A DNA stretch of 64,000 nucleotides, taken from NCBI RefSeq assembly GCF_000379665.1, contig NZ_KB903367.1, positions 62,001 through 126,000 on the forward strand, read 5' to 3'. Origin of the DNA: Butyricimonas synergistica DSM 23225 (GTDB taxonomy: Bacteria; Bacteroidota; Bacteroidia; Bacteroidales; Marinifilaceae). The notes under the pieces were generated by a model that was not told the DNA's origin, did no database searches, and worked only from the letters and a program-made list of their open reading frames with translations. The translations under genes were made by a program, and so were the position numbers. Below, piece by piece: positions 34,419 to 43,876 of the stretch (positions are counted from its first letter, which is position 1; the number at the start of each line of letters is the position of its first letter).

Positions 34419-37100
34419 ATGCGTAACGTATTGTTGAAGGTGTTAGGTGGGCTTGTTTGTTTATTTTGTACATCATGGGAAGTTATGGCAGAGGGGGTAA
34501 TCAAGGGTAGAATCTTGGATGCGGAAACTCGTCAGGCGCTCGCGGGTGCTACTGTTTACGCGGAAGGTATTTCCGGTGGTACTGTAGCAGATACGACCGG
34601 ATATTTTGAACTTAAATTGAAAAAAGAGGGAAAAGTCATGTTGCGATTCCGGTGTGTCGGTTATGTCGAGGTAAACAAGGAGGTCGTGGTGAGTAGTAAA
34701 GAGGTTCATTTAGGAGTGGTCGAGATGGTGCCGGAGGTGATCGGGCTGTCGGACGTGGTCGTGAGAGGAGCGTTGGCAATAGACCGGAAGACTCCGGTAG
34801 CGTTGTCCGTGATAACAGCTTCGGATATTGAGAATAAATTATCGACACAGGAGTTCCCCGAGATATTGAAAGGCACGCCGAGCGTGTACGTCACGAAGGA
34901 TGGCGGAGCTTTTGGCGACGGGCGTATCAATCTTCGGGGATTCGAAACGGAAAATATAGCCGTGATGGTGAACGGTGTGCCCGTGAACGAGATGGAGTGG
35001 GGGGGCATTTATTGGTCTAACTGGTCGGGGTTGTCAGACGTGACCCGCGTGATACAAGTGCAGCGGGGATTGGGTGCTTCCAAAGTATCCGTGCCGTCTG
35101 TCGGAGGTTCTATCAATATCGTGACGAACTCGACCAACGTGAAGAGCGGGGCTTCTGTCGCTTATAGCGTGGGAAATGACGGGTACAACAAAGTAGCGTT
35201 CAGTGCCTCCACCGGGTTGAGCGAGAAGGGTTGGGCAATGTCTATTCTCGGGTCGAGAACTTGGGGTGACGGGTATATACAAGGAACCGATTTCGTGGCT
35301 TATTCTTATTTTATTAATATTTCCAAGAAGCTGGGCGAGAATCACGAGTTGTCTTTGACAGCGCTTGGTGCTCCCCAGTGGCACAACCAGCGGAATAGAA
35401 ATGATAAGATGACCATAAAGGCTTGGAAGGAATTGGATGATACCCGATTCAATCCCTCTTATGGTTTTGCAACCCGGGACGGAAAGAATGTACGGAAAGT
35501 GTCAGCTTATAATAAATACCATAAACCGCAAGTTTCTTTGAATCACCTTTGGCAGATCAACGAGAAGTCAAGCCTTTCGAACGTGCTTTACATGTCTTTG
35601 GGTCGAGGCGGCGGTTATGGCGGACGGACGAACAATGCAAAGCATAAATACGACTGGTTCGGTACTTCTAACGGGGCACCCACGAGGACGGAGTTCAGAA
35701 GGTCGGATGGCACTTTTAATTATGATGCTGTTTATAACGTGAATAGCGCGAGTGTTACCGGTTCGGAGATGATTATGGCAATGAGTAAGAATGAGCATAA
35801 TTGGTACGGGCTGATTTCTACTTACACGACGAAAGTGGGACAGTATTTTGACGTGTATGGAGGTATTGATTTACGTTATTACAAGGGAAAGCATTATAAT
35901 GAAATCGTGGATTTGTATGGAGGAAGGTATTTCATTGACGATAGTCGGATGAAGGTGAAATACAAAGCTGATGATTACCTTTGGCAGAACGAGGAATTGA
36001 AAAAAGGAGATATCGTTTACCGGAACTATGACGGGTATATGCTTCAAGAGGGATTCTTCGCGCAAGGAGAGTACAATCGGGATGCATTGAGCGTGTTTGT
36101 TGCCGGATCGCTTTCAAATATAACTTATTGGCGAGAAGACCATTTCTATTATCCTAAAGATGAGGCAAAATCGGATAAAGAAAATTTCTTGGGTTACACT
36201 GTTAAAGGAGGAGCTAATTATAATTTGACGGAGAATCATAATGTATTCGCGAATATCGGGTATTTTTCCCGTGCCCCTTATATGCAGGGCGGGGTGTTCT
36301 TGCAACAAGATGTAAGTAATGAAACGAATCCGGATGCCGTGAACGAGAAAGTATTTACTTTTGAGTTGGGATACGGGTATCGTTCCGTCTGGCTGGATGC
36401 TAACGTGAATTTGTACCGCACGGCATGGACGGATAAAACTATGGCGAATTTCTTTGAAATGAACGGGTATCGTATGCGAGTGAACCTGACTGGATTGGAT
36501 GCATTGCATCAGGGGATCGAGTTGGATTTCGTGTTACGTCCGGTAAAAGACTTGAAGATTACCGGAATGTTCTCTATCGGTGATTGGCATTGGAACGGCA
36601 ATGGTAAAGGCTATGCTTATAATTCGTCCGGCAGACCGGTGGATAAGGAGGGCAATGAGGTGAGCGAGATCGGGGGAAAGGATCATGCCTTGAATATCAT
36701 AAATTTGAAGGATGTGCGGGTGGGTAATTCCGCGCAGACGACTTTTGCCCTAGGGGGACAATACCAATTCCTGAAAGGATTTCACGTGGGCGTGGACTAT
36801 TCCCATTTCGCTAGAAACTACGCTAAGTTTACTCCCTCCTTGGGATATAATCTGGGTGCCGAGAATACTTACGAGTCCCCTTGGAGGATGCCCGCTTACG
36901 GCGTGCTCGATGCGAACGTCAGCTACCGTTTCCCGGTGGGAAAACTTTTCGGGGTGATGATTTCCGGTAACCTGAATAATGTTTTGGATAAGGAGTATAT
37001 TGCCGACGCCGAGGATGGTAAAGGACATGATGAAGCATCCGCGAAAGTTTTCTACGGTTTCGGGCGTACTTTTTCGCTGAGATTGAAAATTACATTTTAA
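34419..37100 (+). CDS. TonB-dependent receptor
   Basis: An 893-residue outer-membrane receptor: signal peptide (1-24), carboxypeptidase-like beta-sandwich (about 26-112, GVIKGRILDAETRQALAGAT), plug (about 115-235, ASDIENKLSTQEFPEILKGT; INLRGFETENIAVMVNGVP; VPSVGGSINIVTNST), and a beta-barrel ending FGRTFSLRLKITF with terminal Phe. There is no STN domain and no SusD partner, so it belongs to the classical siderophore/cobalamin/metal-type receptors rather than SusC. The ligand is not predictable. It follows the SusCD locus after a terminator; a variant -7 element (TATCTTCG) lies near 34339. No adjacent ABC transporter is present. Confidence 0.92.
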   Translation: MRNVLLKVLGGLVCLFCTSWEVMAEGVIKGRILDAETRQALAGATVYAEGISGGTVADTTGYFELKLKKEGKVMLRFRCVGYVEVNKEVVVSSKEVHLGVVEMVPEVIGLSDVVVRGALAIDRKTPVALSVITASDIENKLSTQEFPEILKGTPSVYVTKDGGAFGDGRINLRGFETENIAVMVNGVPVNEMEWGGIYWSNWSGLSDVTRVIQVQRGLGASKVSVPSVGGSINIVTNSTNVKSGASVAYSVGNDGYNKVAFSASTGLSEKGWAMSILGSRTWGDGYIQGTDFVAYSYFINISKKLGENHELSLTALGAPQWHNQRNRNDKMTIKAWKELDDTRFNPSYGFATRDGKNVRKVSAYNKYHKPQVSLNHLWQINEKSSLSNVLYMSLGRGGGYGGRTNNAKHKYDWFGTSNGAPTRTEFRRSDGTFNYDAVYNVNSASVTGSEMIMAMSKNEHNWYGLISTYTTKVGQYFDVYGGIDLRYYKGKHYNEIVDLYGGRYFIDDSRMKVKYKADDYLWQNEELKKGDIVYRNYDGYMLQEGFFAQGEYNRDALSVFVAGSLSNITYWREDHFYYPKDEAKSDKENFLGYTVKGGANYNLTENHNVFANIGYFSRAPYMQGGVFLQQDVSNETNPDAVNEKVFTFELGYGYRSVWLDANVNLYRTAWTDKTMANFFEMNGYRMRVNLTGLDALHQGIELDFVLRPVKDLKITGMFSIGDWHWNGNGKGYAYNSSGRPVDKEGNEVSEIGGKDHALNIINLKDVRVGNSAQTTFALGGQYQFLKGFHVGVDYSHFARNYAKFTPSLGYNLGAENTYESPWRMPAYGVLDANVSYRFPVGKLFGVMISGNLNNVLDKEYIADAEDGKGHDEASAKVFYGFGRTFSLRLKITF

Positions 37101-37104
37101 GACA

Positions 37105-37200
37105 ATAAAGTCGTAAGACCCATAAAGTCTATAAGGTCATGAAGCGTGATGTAAAATAATTTTATAATTTTGCGGGCTTTAATGATCTTATAGACTTTAT
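37105..37200. repeat. ATAAAGTC repeats with 19-bp inverted copy around a promoter
   Basis: ATAAAGTC-GTAAGACC (37105-37120) and ATAAAGTC-TATAAGGTC (37122-37138) are direct copies. The second, with two more bases (37122-37140), recurs inverted at 37182-37200 with one mismatch. A -7 element, TAATTTTG (37165-37172), lies between the arms, in front of the DUF389 gene. Confidence 0.6.
37165..37172 (+). promoter_or_regulatory. -7 element of the DUF389 gene
   Basis: TAATTTTG matches TAnnTTTG and lies 44 nt before the ATG at 37216, between the arms of a long inverted repeat. Confidence 0.5.
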
Positions 37201-37215
37201 TTAATATAGACAATT

Positions 37216-38571
37216 ATGATGAGTTTGTTGCAGCGTTTTCGGGTGTATTTGCGCCAGATACTTGATCCGTCGGAAGAGCAAGAACGGGAGGAAGATACCG
37301 TAGAATCGATACGAAAAGGGATAGAGTTCCGGGGGACGAATTTGTGGGTGTTGATATTCGCCACGTTTATTGCTTCCCTGGGGTTGAACACGAACTCCAC
37401 GGCGGTGATTATCGGAGCCATGTTGATTTCGCCCTTGATGGGTCCGATTATGGGAATCGGGTTAGGCGTGGGGATCAATGACTTCGAGTTGATCAAGAAG
37501 GCGTTCCGCAATCTGATGATTGCCACTATATTCAGCGTGTTGACCTCTACCCTGTATTTTCTGTTATCTCCATTGAACGAGGCTCGTTCGGAATTGCTGG
37601 CACGTACGACTCCCACGATATACGACGTGTTGATCGCTTTTTTTGGCGGGATGGCGGGAATTGTGGCTTCCGCCACGAAATTGAAGGGCAACGTGATCCC
37701 GGGAGTGGCTATTGCCACGGCATTGATGCCTCCCCTGTGTACGGCGGGTTTCGGGTTGGCTAGTGGTAACCTGAGTTATTTCTTCGGGGCTTTCTACTTG
37801 TTCACGATCAACTCGGTATTCATCGCGGTTGCCACCACTTTAGGTGTCCGTTTGATGCATTTCTCGAAAAAGAAATTCATGGATAAGGAACGGGAGAAAA
37901 AAGTGCATCGTATCGTGTACACGATCATTTTTCTCACGATGGTTCCCAGCGTGTATATCACTTATAACATGGTGAAAACGAATATATTCGAGATGAGTGC
38001 CAGCCGGTTTATAAAGAATGAATTCAATTTCCCGGGCACTTTGGTTGTCGATAAAATCGTCAAGGCGGAACAACCGGATCGTTGTATCGAAGTGTCTTTG
38101 ATCGGTAAAGAGATTTCGGAAGACGTGATCGTTTCCTTGAAGGAAAAGATGTTGCAATACGGTTTGGGCGATATTCCTTTGCTGGTTCATCAAGGATTCG
38201 GAAAAGAGGATGTCGGTCTGCAAAATGACGTGAGCAATATGCTGTTGCAGGATTATTATATGCAAAACAAGCAGCGGATAGCTTCACAGGAGAAGGAAAT
38301 CGTGCAATTGCGTTCCCGTTTGGAGTCTTACCTGTTGTATGACACGATCGGGCGGCAGATAAGCCCGGAGATAAAGATTCTTTATCCCTCGGTGAAGAAT
38401 ATCGCAATCTCGAAAGTGATCCGTAGCGCGGTGGATTCAGCCCGTGTCGATACGCTGACCATTGCTATCGTGTCTTTAGAGAAGCCTTTGGCGATCAGGG
38501 AAGAAGAGCAATTGACGTCATGGTTGACCGCGCGGGTTGGCGTTAAATCCTTGAAGCTAATCAAGGAGTAA
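37216..38571 (+). CDS. DUF389 (TIGR00341-type) membrane protein
   Basis: A 451-residue membrane protein. The conserved core is at residues 35-220: NLWVLIFATFIASLGLNTNS, ISPLMGPIMGIGLGVGINDF and GGMAGIVASATKLKGNVIPG, with about six helices, followed by one further helix near 235-255. A soluble C-terminal part (about 260-451) includes a predicted coiled coil (QNKQRIASQEKEIVQLRSRL). The family is widespread and its function is not established. The gene stands alone. Confidence 0.88.
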   Translation: MMSLLQRFRVYLRQILDPSEEQEREEDTVESIRKGIEFRGTNLWVLIFATFIASLGLNTNSTAVIIGAMLISPLMGPIMGIGLGVGINDFELIKKAFRNLMIATIFSVLTSTLYFLLSPLNEARSELLARTTPTIYDVLIAFFGGMAGIVASATKLKGNVIPGVAIATALMPPLCTAGFGLASGNLSYFFGAFYLFTINSVFIAVATTLGVRLMHFSKKKFMDKEREKKVHRIVYTIIFLTMVPSVYITYNMVKTNIFEMSASRFIKNEFNFPGTLVVDKIVKAEQPDRCIEVSLIGKEISEDVIVSLKEKMLQYGLGDIPLLVHQGFGKEDVGLQNDVSNMLLQDYYMQNKQRIASQEKEIVQLRSRLESYLLYDTIGRQISPEIKILYPSVKNIAISKVIRSAVDSARVDTLTIAIVSLEKPLAIREEEQLTSWLTARVGVKSLKLIKE

Positions 38572-38635
38572 TATGTTGAGGATCGTTATTCGGGTTATTC
38601 CCGGTGAGGATAGGGAGAAATAAGGCTTAGAACGG

Positions 38636-38690
38636 GGAACAATTTTGGTACATCTTCGGAACAACTTCGGTGCAAAGTCCTTCGGGAGCG
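38636..38690. repeat. 11-nt-period repeat array, GGAACAACTTC type
   Basis: Successive 11-mers: GGAACAATTTT, GGTACATCTTC, GGAACAACTTC, GGTGCAAAGTC, CTTCGGGAGCG. AGTTGTTCC at 38692-38700 is an inverted copy of GGAACAACT. The array lies in the 223-nt spacer between the convergent DUF389 and ampG-like genes. Confidence 0.6.
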
Positions 38691-38794
38691 TAGTTGTTCC
38701 AAGGATAATTCGCGAGTAAAACGATAAAAACACCTTATTTCTCGCTTGTTTGTACCTGTATACCCTGGGTATTGTTCCCGAGGTTGACAGGACT

Positions 38795-40099
38795 TTATTT
38801 TAAAGCGGGAATCTTGATGTATTTCACGGCAATGAAACCGGGAATCGTGCAAAGCATGATCCAGAGGAAAAAGTTTTGGTATCCCACGAGTTCCTGTATG
38901 TAGCCGGAAATCATCCCCGGAAGCATCATGCCCAGAGCCATGAAACCCGTGCAAATGGCGTAATGGGCGGTCTGTTGTTGTCCCTTGCTGAAAAGCATCA
39001 TGAAGTAGGTGAGGGCGGTAAACCCGAACCCGTAGCCGAACTGCTCGACGGCGACACAGGAGGATATGAGCCACATGGCTGAGGGGCGGGCGAATGCCAG
39101 GTACACGTACACGAGATTGGGGAGGTTCATGGCGATTGTCATGCCCCATATCCAATGTTTCAATCCGTTTTTTGCCATGACAATGCCACCGAGGATGCCT
39201 CCCACGGTGAGGGCTATCAACCCGACCACGCCGTATATGGTGCCGACTTGCATGGTGTCTAAGCCCAGTCCGCCTACTTCCGGGTGGTCTAACAGGAAGG
39301 GAGAGGCTATTTTCACGAGTTGCGATTCTGCAAAGCGAAATAACAGGATGAATGCTAGGGCGGCGATGATATCTTCCTTTTGGAAAAAGGTGATGAAGGT
39401 TTCAAAGAAGGCTTTCAGCGGGTTGCCGTTTTTCACGGGCACGTCGTTTGCGGGTTTGGGAAGCATGAACTGATGATACAGAAAGAGCAAGACAAAGAGT
39501 GCCGCCAACAGGTAGAAGGTGAGCGACCATGCCCGGAGAACTGCAATTTCCTCGGGAAGTCTGGTGGAGTAGGTCTTCTCGAGCCACCCGGCGAACATGA
39601 CGATAAGTCCTTGCCCGGTGAGCATGGCAATACGGTACGCCGTGTTGCGGATTCCCACGAAAAAGGCTTGTTTCTTCGTGTCCAGCCCGAGCATATAAAA
39701 GCCGTCGGCGGCGATGTCATGCGTGGCGGAACTGAAAGCGAGAAGCCACATGAAAGCCAAGGCATAGCGGAATGCATGAGGTCCCGGCAAGGTAAGAGCC
39801 ACTCCGGCAAGTCCGCCCCCGATGAGGAGTTGCATGGATATTACCCACCAGCGTTTCGTCTTTGCAATGTCGACCAGTGGACTCCACAAGGGTTTGATGA
39901 CCCACGGGAGATAGAGCCAGCTAGTGTAAAGGGCAATATCGGTATTGTTTATCCCCAGGCGTTTGAACATGATGACCGCGAGAGTCATGACTACAACGTA
40001 GGGAAGTCCCTGGGCGAAGTATAACGTGGGGATCCACGACCAACCGGAGGAAGAGATCGAACGATTGGGCGATTGCCGATTATGTGATTTGGTTGTCAT
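38795..40099 (-). CDS. AmpG-like muropeptide MFS permease
   Basis: A 434-residue inner-membrane transporter with about twelve helices. It has the AmpG-type start WSWIPTLYFAQGLPYVVVM, then WVIKPLWSPLVDIAKTKRWW in the loop after helix 2 and ATHDIAADGFYMLGLD after helix 4, both diagnostic of the AmpG/PAT branch. Such proteins bring anhydro-muropeptides into the cytoplasm. ATG 40099 is the better start, 2 nt after the SpoIID stop. The first residues (TKSHNRQSPNRS) are encoded by the GATT-type repeat and are probably not functional. It is the last gene of a four-gene operon. Confidence 0.88.
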   Translation of the reverse strand: MTTKSHNRQSPNRSISSSGWSWIPTLYFAQGLPYVVVMTLAVIMFKRLGINNTDIALYTSWLYLPWVIKPLWSPLVDIAKTKRWWVISMQLLIGGGLAGVALTLPGPHAFRYALAFMWLLAFSSATHDIAADGFYMLGLDTKKQAFFVGIRNTAYRIAMLTGQGLIVMFAGWLEKTYSTRLPEEIAVLRAWSLTFYLLAALFVLLFLYHQFMLPKPANDVPVKNGNPLKAFFETFITFFQKEDIIAALAFILLFRFAESQLVKIASPFLLDHPEVGGLGLDTMQVGTIYGVVGLIALTVGGILGGIVMAKNGLKHWIWGMTIAMNLPNLVYVYLAFARPSAMWLISSCVAVEQFGYGFGFTALTYFMMLFSKGQQQTAHYAICTGFMALGMMLPGMISGYIQELVGYQNFFLWIMLCTIPGFIAVKYIKIPALK

Positions 40100-40122
40100 T
40101 TTCAATTCTCCATTTTCAATTG
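40061..40122. repeat. GATT-type and ATTTTCA-type heptad repeats at the SpoIID/AmpG junction
   Basis: 40061-40092 carries ACGATTGGGCGATT, GCCGATT and ATGTGATT units; 40098-40122 carries ATTTTCAATT, CTCC, then ATTTTCAATT. Together they encode the last codons of the SpoIID gene and the first codons of the permease gene. Confidence 0.55.
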
Positions 40123-41430
40123 TATTATTTCACTGCCGGGGAAATAGTGCATCAGTATTTCTTTGTAGCTATATCCCCGGGAACTCATGACAGCGGCTCC
40201 GATTTGGCAAAGACCGACACCATGTCCCCAGCCGGCACCTTTGAAAGTGAAACGGGCGGGAGTGCCGGAAGAGTTCTTCTCGGTTTCGACGATAAAGGCT
40301 GAACTATACAAGTGTGACGGGGAAAAGGCTTTGCGGATAATCAACTCTTTGCCGATCGTCATGCTTTTCTTCGTGCCGGTAAGCCGAAGCCGGATAATGC
40401 GTCCCGATACGCCTCTTTGCAGGGGTTCGATCGAGGTGATCGTGCCGAAATCAATGCCTAGCTTCGTTTTCACGAGGGTGGACAATTCTTTGGTCGTGTA
40501 GGATGTTTCCCAACGGAAGAAGTCTTGTGTTTCCTGGTCGTAGTCGTTCAGCACGTTGGAAAGTACTTGTTTGTCCCGGGTATTACAGAAAACATCCGGG
40601 GAAGACAATATCCATGCCCGGGCTTGCGCCTCTTCCGAGAGGTCGGGAACAGAGGCAAGGGATGCGCTGTCGATGATTTTCGTGAGATAGGGATGATTTA
40701 CGGGTTCCCAGGTGTTGTCGAAGCGTTCGGATACCCCACCGCAGCATTTGGAGAAGCGGGCATCACAGACGTCCCCGTTGTAGGCGAGGACTTCCCCCCG
40801 GGTGGTTTCTATGGCTTGCCGGACGACGGGGGTATACGCTTTGCTGATACCTTGATAGCGTTGGCAATGGTCATCGGCACATACGTCGAAATGGTCGTGG
40901 TCTTCCCGGTCGAACCAACGGATATATTGGTCTTCGTCTTGAATGCAGGACTCGTATCCCGTGGTCATCCGCTCTTTTTTAGTCTTTTGCGCGATCAGCC
41001 AGCTACGGGAAATGACTGCGTGTGCTTTTAGTAATTCCAGCGAAGAGGTGGCACTCATCTCGGAAGAGATAACGCTTAGTAAATAATCCTCTAGCGGGAG
41101 GATGTTGACCGCGGTCAAATACTGCTGTTCGTCTAATATCTGTAATGCTCCTTTGAATTTTTGGTTTTCCGTGCGTTCCCAATGAAAATGGATTCCGATA
41201 ACGACATCCAACAGGTCGAAATCAGCGTGCTCGTAATCATCGGGCGTGAGCGTGAAGCCGGAGGATACGGTTTCTTCTCCCGTCGGAGTATACAAGTGTA
41301 ATTCTCCCGTGTTTTTGGTAACAAAACATTCCCCCGTGTAAGTTCGTGTCCCGTTGCGGTAGATACCGTTTAAACGGAATTTGATGCCGGGGGCGAAGAG
41401 AATGCCGATAGAAAGACTTAATGATTTCAT
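40102..41430 (-). CDS. SpoIID/LytB-domain protein
   Basis: A 442-residue protein with the SpoIID fold: TAVNILPLEDYLLSVISSEM carries the conserved Glu of the SpoIID active site, LELLKAHAVISRSW is the family signature, and GWGHGVGLCQIGA near the C-terminus is the second signature. SpoIID of Bacillus is a lytic transglycosylase on denuded glycan; LytB relatives stimulate amidases. No signal peptide is visible, which is odd for an enzyme acting on cell-wall glycan, so a cytosolic role on imported fragments is possible. The last residues (QLKMEN) are encoded by an ATTTTCA-type repeat. Four nt after DUF4922 and 2 nt before the permease, it is clearly in one operon. Confidence 0.9.
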   Translation of the reverse strand: MKSLSLSIGILFAPGIKFRLNGIYRNGTRTYTGECFVTKNTGELHLYTPTGEETVSSGFTLTPDDYEHADFDLLDVVIGIHFHWERTENQKFKGALQILDEQQYLTAVNILPLEDYLLSVISSEMSATSSLELLKAHAVISRSWLIAQKTKKERMTTGYESCIQDEDQYIRWFDREDHDHFDVCADDHCQRYQGISKAYTPVVRQAIETTRGEVLAYNGDVCDARFSKCCGGVSERFDNTWEPVNHPYLTKIIDSASLASVPDLSEEAQARAWILSSPDVFCNTRDKQVLSNVLNDYDQETQDFFRWETSYTTKELSTLVKTKLGIDFGTITSIEPLQRGVSGRIIRLRLTGTKKSMTIGKELIIRKAFSPSHLYSSAFIVETEKNSSGTPARFTFKGAGWGHGVGLCQIGAAVMSSRGYSYKEILMHYFPGSEIIQLKMEN

Positions 41431-41460
41431 GATTTACGATTTAGCGATTAAGTGATTGAT
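41429..41460. repeat. GATT-type heptad repeat at the DUF4922/SpoIID junction
   Basis: GATTTAC, GATTTAG, CGATTAA and GTGATTG follow one another as 7-mers and encode the C-terminal residues NHLIAKS and the stop codon of the DUF4922 gene. Confidence 0.6.
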
Positions 41461-42393
41461 CTCTGAGTTGGAAATCATGGATCGTAAATGATTGAATTCT
41501 TCATTCGTGAGAGTCAGTTGCCCGAACAGGTCTTGGAGAAGCGGGGCGTCGAGGCGATTGAAGTCTGCTTTGCGGGGCGATATAATCAACCCGGCGAAAT
41601 CCACGCAACCCGGACTGAACAGGATGTTGTCATCGCCTTCGGCAAAGAATTGCCACGGGCGGTGCTGGCGACGGGGAAACAGGACAATTTGCCATTCCTC
41701 GCCTTCATACCAGGCGAAAAGGTTCATCATGGGTTCCGGGTCGTTCGGAGTGACTTTACCGATTATGTCTAATATGCCGGCAAAAGTCTGTTCAAGTAAT
41801 TCCTTGTTACCGGAACGGATGAGGATATTTTTGCGGATATAGTTTTCGATACTTTCCACGACAAGGATCTTGTCTGGCGCCGAGAGTAACGTTTCCTTTG
41901 GGCAATGAACCACGTCTGTTTCCAACGGCATCTCGTGACGGGGAGCCAATTGGAAATGGAAATGGTCGGGGGCTGAGGCTCCACTCCGGGGACCATTGTA
42001 GAAAATGGTGTATTCCGGGTAGGTGCGGGCAATATCCAGCATATCACCCAAGTGTCCGGATATGAGTTGGGGAATATGTTGTTTTGCCGGAACCGTGTAA
42101 TGACGGGAGAATATTGGATAAGGGTTCACCCGTATATCGAGTGTCGGGTTGTAATCGAAACTCTGTTGTTCCGATGGCATATTTTTTTTACACAAGAAAC
42201 AAGCTCTCGCTTTCAAGGAGGCTTCGTCTATTTTTGCCACAGCCGATAGTATTCTGTCCGGGTTGTGTTGTATCCGTATTTGAAAACCGTCAAAGTTAAT
42301 GGTACGATAAAGAACGTATTTTAAACGGTCGTAATTGTTTTTCGCTGTTTGCCACGTGGCTAGTTGGTTTTCTAAGAAATGGTCGAAGAACAT
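41434..42393 (-). CDS. DUF4922 protein, GalT/HIT-like nucleotidyltransferase or phosphorylase
   Basis: A 319-residue soluble protein. The motif HFHFQLAPR at about residues 150-158 fits HxHxQ, the catalytic signature of the GalT/ADP-glucose phosphorylase branch of the HIT fold. CFLCKKNMPSEQQ near residue 80 resembles the cysteine knuckle of GalT-like enzymes, and NPYPIFSRHYTVPAKQHIPQ the substrate strand. The family is named but its reaction is unknown to me. Placed with a GT2 protein, a SpoIID enzyme and an AmpG-like permease, it may activate or phosphorolyse a sugar from peptidoglycan. That is inference. Confidence 0.82.
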   Translation of the reverse strand: MFFDHFLENQLATWQTAKNNYDRLKYVLYRTINFDGFQIRIQHNPDRILSAVAKIDEASLKARACFLCKKNMPSEQQSFDYNPTLDIRVNPYPIFSRHYTVPAKQHIPQLISGHLGDMLDIARTYPEYTIFYNGPRSGASAPDHFHFQLAPRHEMPLETDVVHCPKETLLSAPDKILVVESIENYIRKNILIRSGNKELLEQTFAGILDIIGKVTPNDPEPMMNLFAWYEGEEWQIVLFPRRQHRPWQFFAEGDDNILFSPGCVDFAGLIISPRKADFNRLDAPLLQDLFGQLTLTNEEFNHLRSMISNSEINHLIAKS

Positions 42394-42397
42394 GCTG

Positions 42398-42482
42398 ATT
42401 TTAGATTTTAAATTTTAGATTAAAACTCCCTCCCCCCTTCGGGGTACTCCCTCTGTTTATAGAGGAGGTATCGGCAAAGCCG
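42398..42482. repeat. TTTAGAT heptads plus palindromic spacer at the GT2/DUF4922 junction
   Basis: TTTAGAT, TTTAAAT and TTTAGAT units (42399-42422) are followed by a purine/pyrimidine-rich palindromic piece with CTCCCTCT and AGAGGAGG arms (about 42447-42468). The stop codon and roughly the last 25 codons of the glycosyltransferase gene lie in this DNA. Confidence 0.5.
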
Positions 42483-43852
42483 ACGGAGAAGTTTGTTTCC
42501 AGTTGCATCCTTGCGAATAATTCAATTGTTCTGATCTTGTCTTTGTAGAAATTATTCCGGTTTACACGTTGGATGTCAAGGTCGGCGTCGGAGTTGCCTT
42601 CCCAGCGTCGGCACAAGTACAACGGCTCGTAAATACGCCCGATCTGGTATTCCCGTGAAATTGCTAGGGCGGTAGCGTAGTCTTCCCCGTAACTGACATT
42701 CGGGATTCTTATTTCCCGAAGCAGGGGGGTATAGAAGGCTCGGGGTGCGCCTAAGCCGTTTACGCGCAGGGCATTGTTGCGTCCGTTCTCGGGAGTCCAC
42801 TCTTGGTGGTCGATGATGCCCGGGGGGATTTCTTCAAGGTTGAAGTCGACCATGCGATAACTTCCGATCACCATGGCGCATTGTTGTTCGCGGAAAGTAT
42901 CGACAATAGTTTGCAGCACGTGCCCGTCGATATAAAGATCATCACTATCCAGTTGTACGGCGAACCGCCCGCAAGCGGGGTGCATGATCGCATGCGTCCA
43001 GCATCCCCCGATGCCGAGGTCGGTACGGCTGGGAATCAGGTGAATCACCCGTTCCTCTTTTCCGGCGATGCCGGCGATCACGTTGGTAGTGTCGTCCGTG
43101 GAATGGTTATCTATGACAATAATATTGTATTTGAAATTCGTTTGTTGCGCGAGTACCGAGTGAATGGCATCGGCAATCGTCTTCTCCCGGTTGCGCACGG
43201 GAATGATAACGGAAGCTTCTGCCTCGAATGGCACGCTTGACAAATCGATGGTTTTGAAACGCGGGGGGAGGTATGCCCCGATGGCTTTCAAGTGTGCCGT
43301 GCAGGCTTGTTCCATCTCGATTTGTACCTCTCGGTTACGAGGATTCACGTAGTCGAATTGCTTCTCCCCAGATCGGCGGGTATCTTGTTCCACTTCCGTG
43401 TACAGGTATTCGGGAATTCGGAAAATCATCCCTTCCCGGGAAAGGCGCAGGCGCAGGTCGTAAAGTGCCGCGAACCGGTAATCCGTGTCCATCTCGGTAA
43501 CGACCTTTCTGAACGTTTCTGTTTTTAAAAGGAGTACCGAACCGAAATCGAAATCATCCCGGAGGCTTCCCGCTTGGTATTCTATTGTCGGGTGCGGGCA
43601 AATCGTTTCATCCCGTTCCGTGTAATAATCGGAATACAGCATAACCGCTCCGGTTGCCCGGGCTATCTGTATGAAACGTTCTTCGGCGTATTCTCCCAGC
43701 CGTGCCGCCGGATGCTTCGTGTATAAAAAGAAATAAGGTGTATGCACGGAATCAGCCAGCTGGCGTAAAATAGTTGTATTTTCAAAAAATAAATAATCTT
43801 TTAATATATCATCTTTTCCAAGTCGATTGACAATACAAGCGATGTTTGACAT
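42401..43852 (-). CDS. Family 2 glycosyltransferase
   Basis: A 483-residue soluble protein. The N-terminal 210 residues begin [17 protein letters not shown] and carry a nucleotide-binding-like fold without a named motif. The GT-A domain follows at about 218-400: [29 protein letters not shown] and the metal-binding [11 protein letters not shown]. The acceptor is unknown. It is the first gene of the operon with DUF4922, SpoIID and the permease. The final residues ([17 protein letters not shown]) come from repeat DNA and are probably a read-through tail rather than part of the fold. Confidence 0.87.
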   Translation of the reverse strand: MSNIACIVNRLGKDDILKDYLFFENTTILRQLADSVHTPYFFLYTKHPAARLGEYAEERFIQIARATGAVMLYSDYYTERDETICPHPTIEYQAGSLRDDFDFGSVLLLKTETFRKVVTEMDTDYRFAALYDLRLRLSREGMIFRIPEYLYTEVEQDTRRSGEKQFDYVNPRNREVQIEMEQACTAHLKAIGAYLPPRFKTIDLSSVPFEAEASVIIPVRNREKTIADAIHSVLAQQTNFKYNIIVIDNHSTDDTTNVIAGIAGKEERVIHLIPSRTDLGIGGCWTHAIMHPACGRFAVQLDSDDLYIDGHVLQTIVDTFREQQCAMVIGSYRMVDFNLEEIPPGIIDHQEWTPENGRNNALRVNGLGAPRAFYTPLLREIRIPNVSYGEDYATALAISREYQIGRIYEPLYLCRRWEGNSDADLDIQRVNRNNFYKDKIRTIELFARMQLETNFSVGFADTSSINRGSTPKGGGSFNLKFKI

Positions 43853-43876
43853 AAACGAAACTATTTAGGTTGAACT

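Noticed and set aside
37122-37200. Invertible promoter like those of Bacteroides capsule loci
   Set aside because: The interior is only 41 nt, there is no recombinase gene nearby, and related direct copies exist; kept only as a possible dyad.
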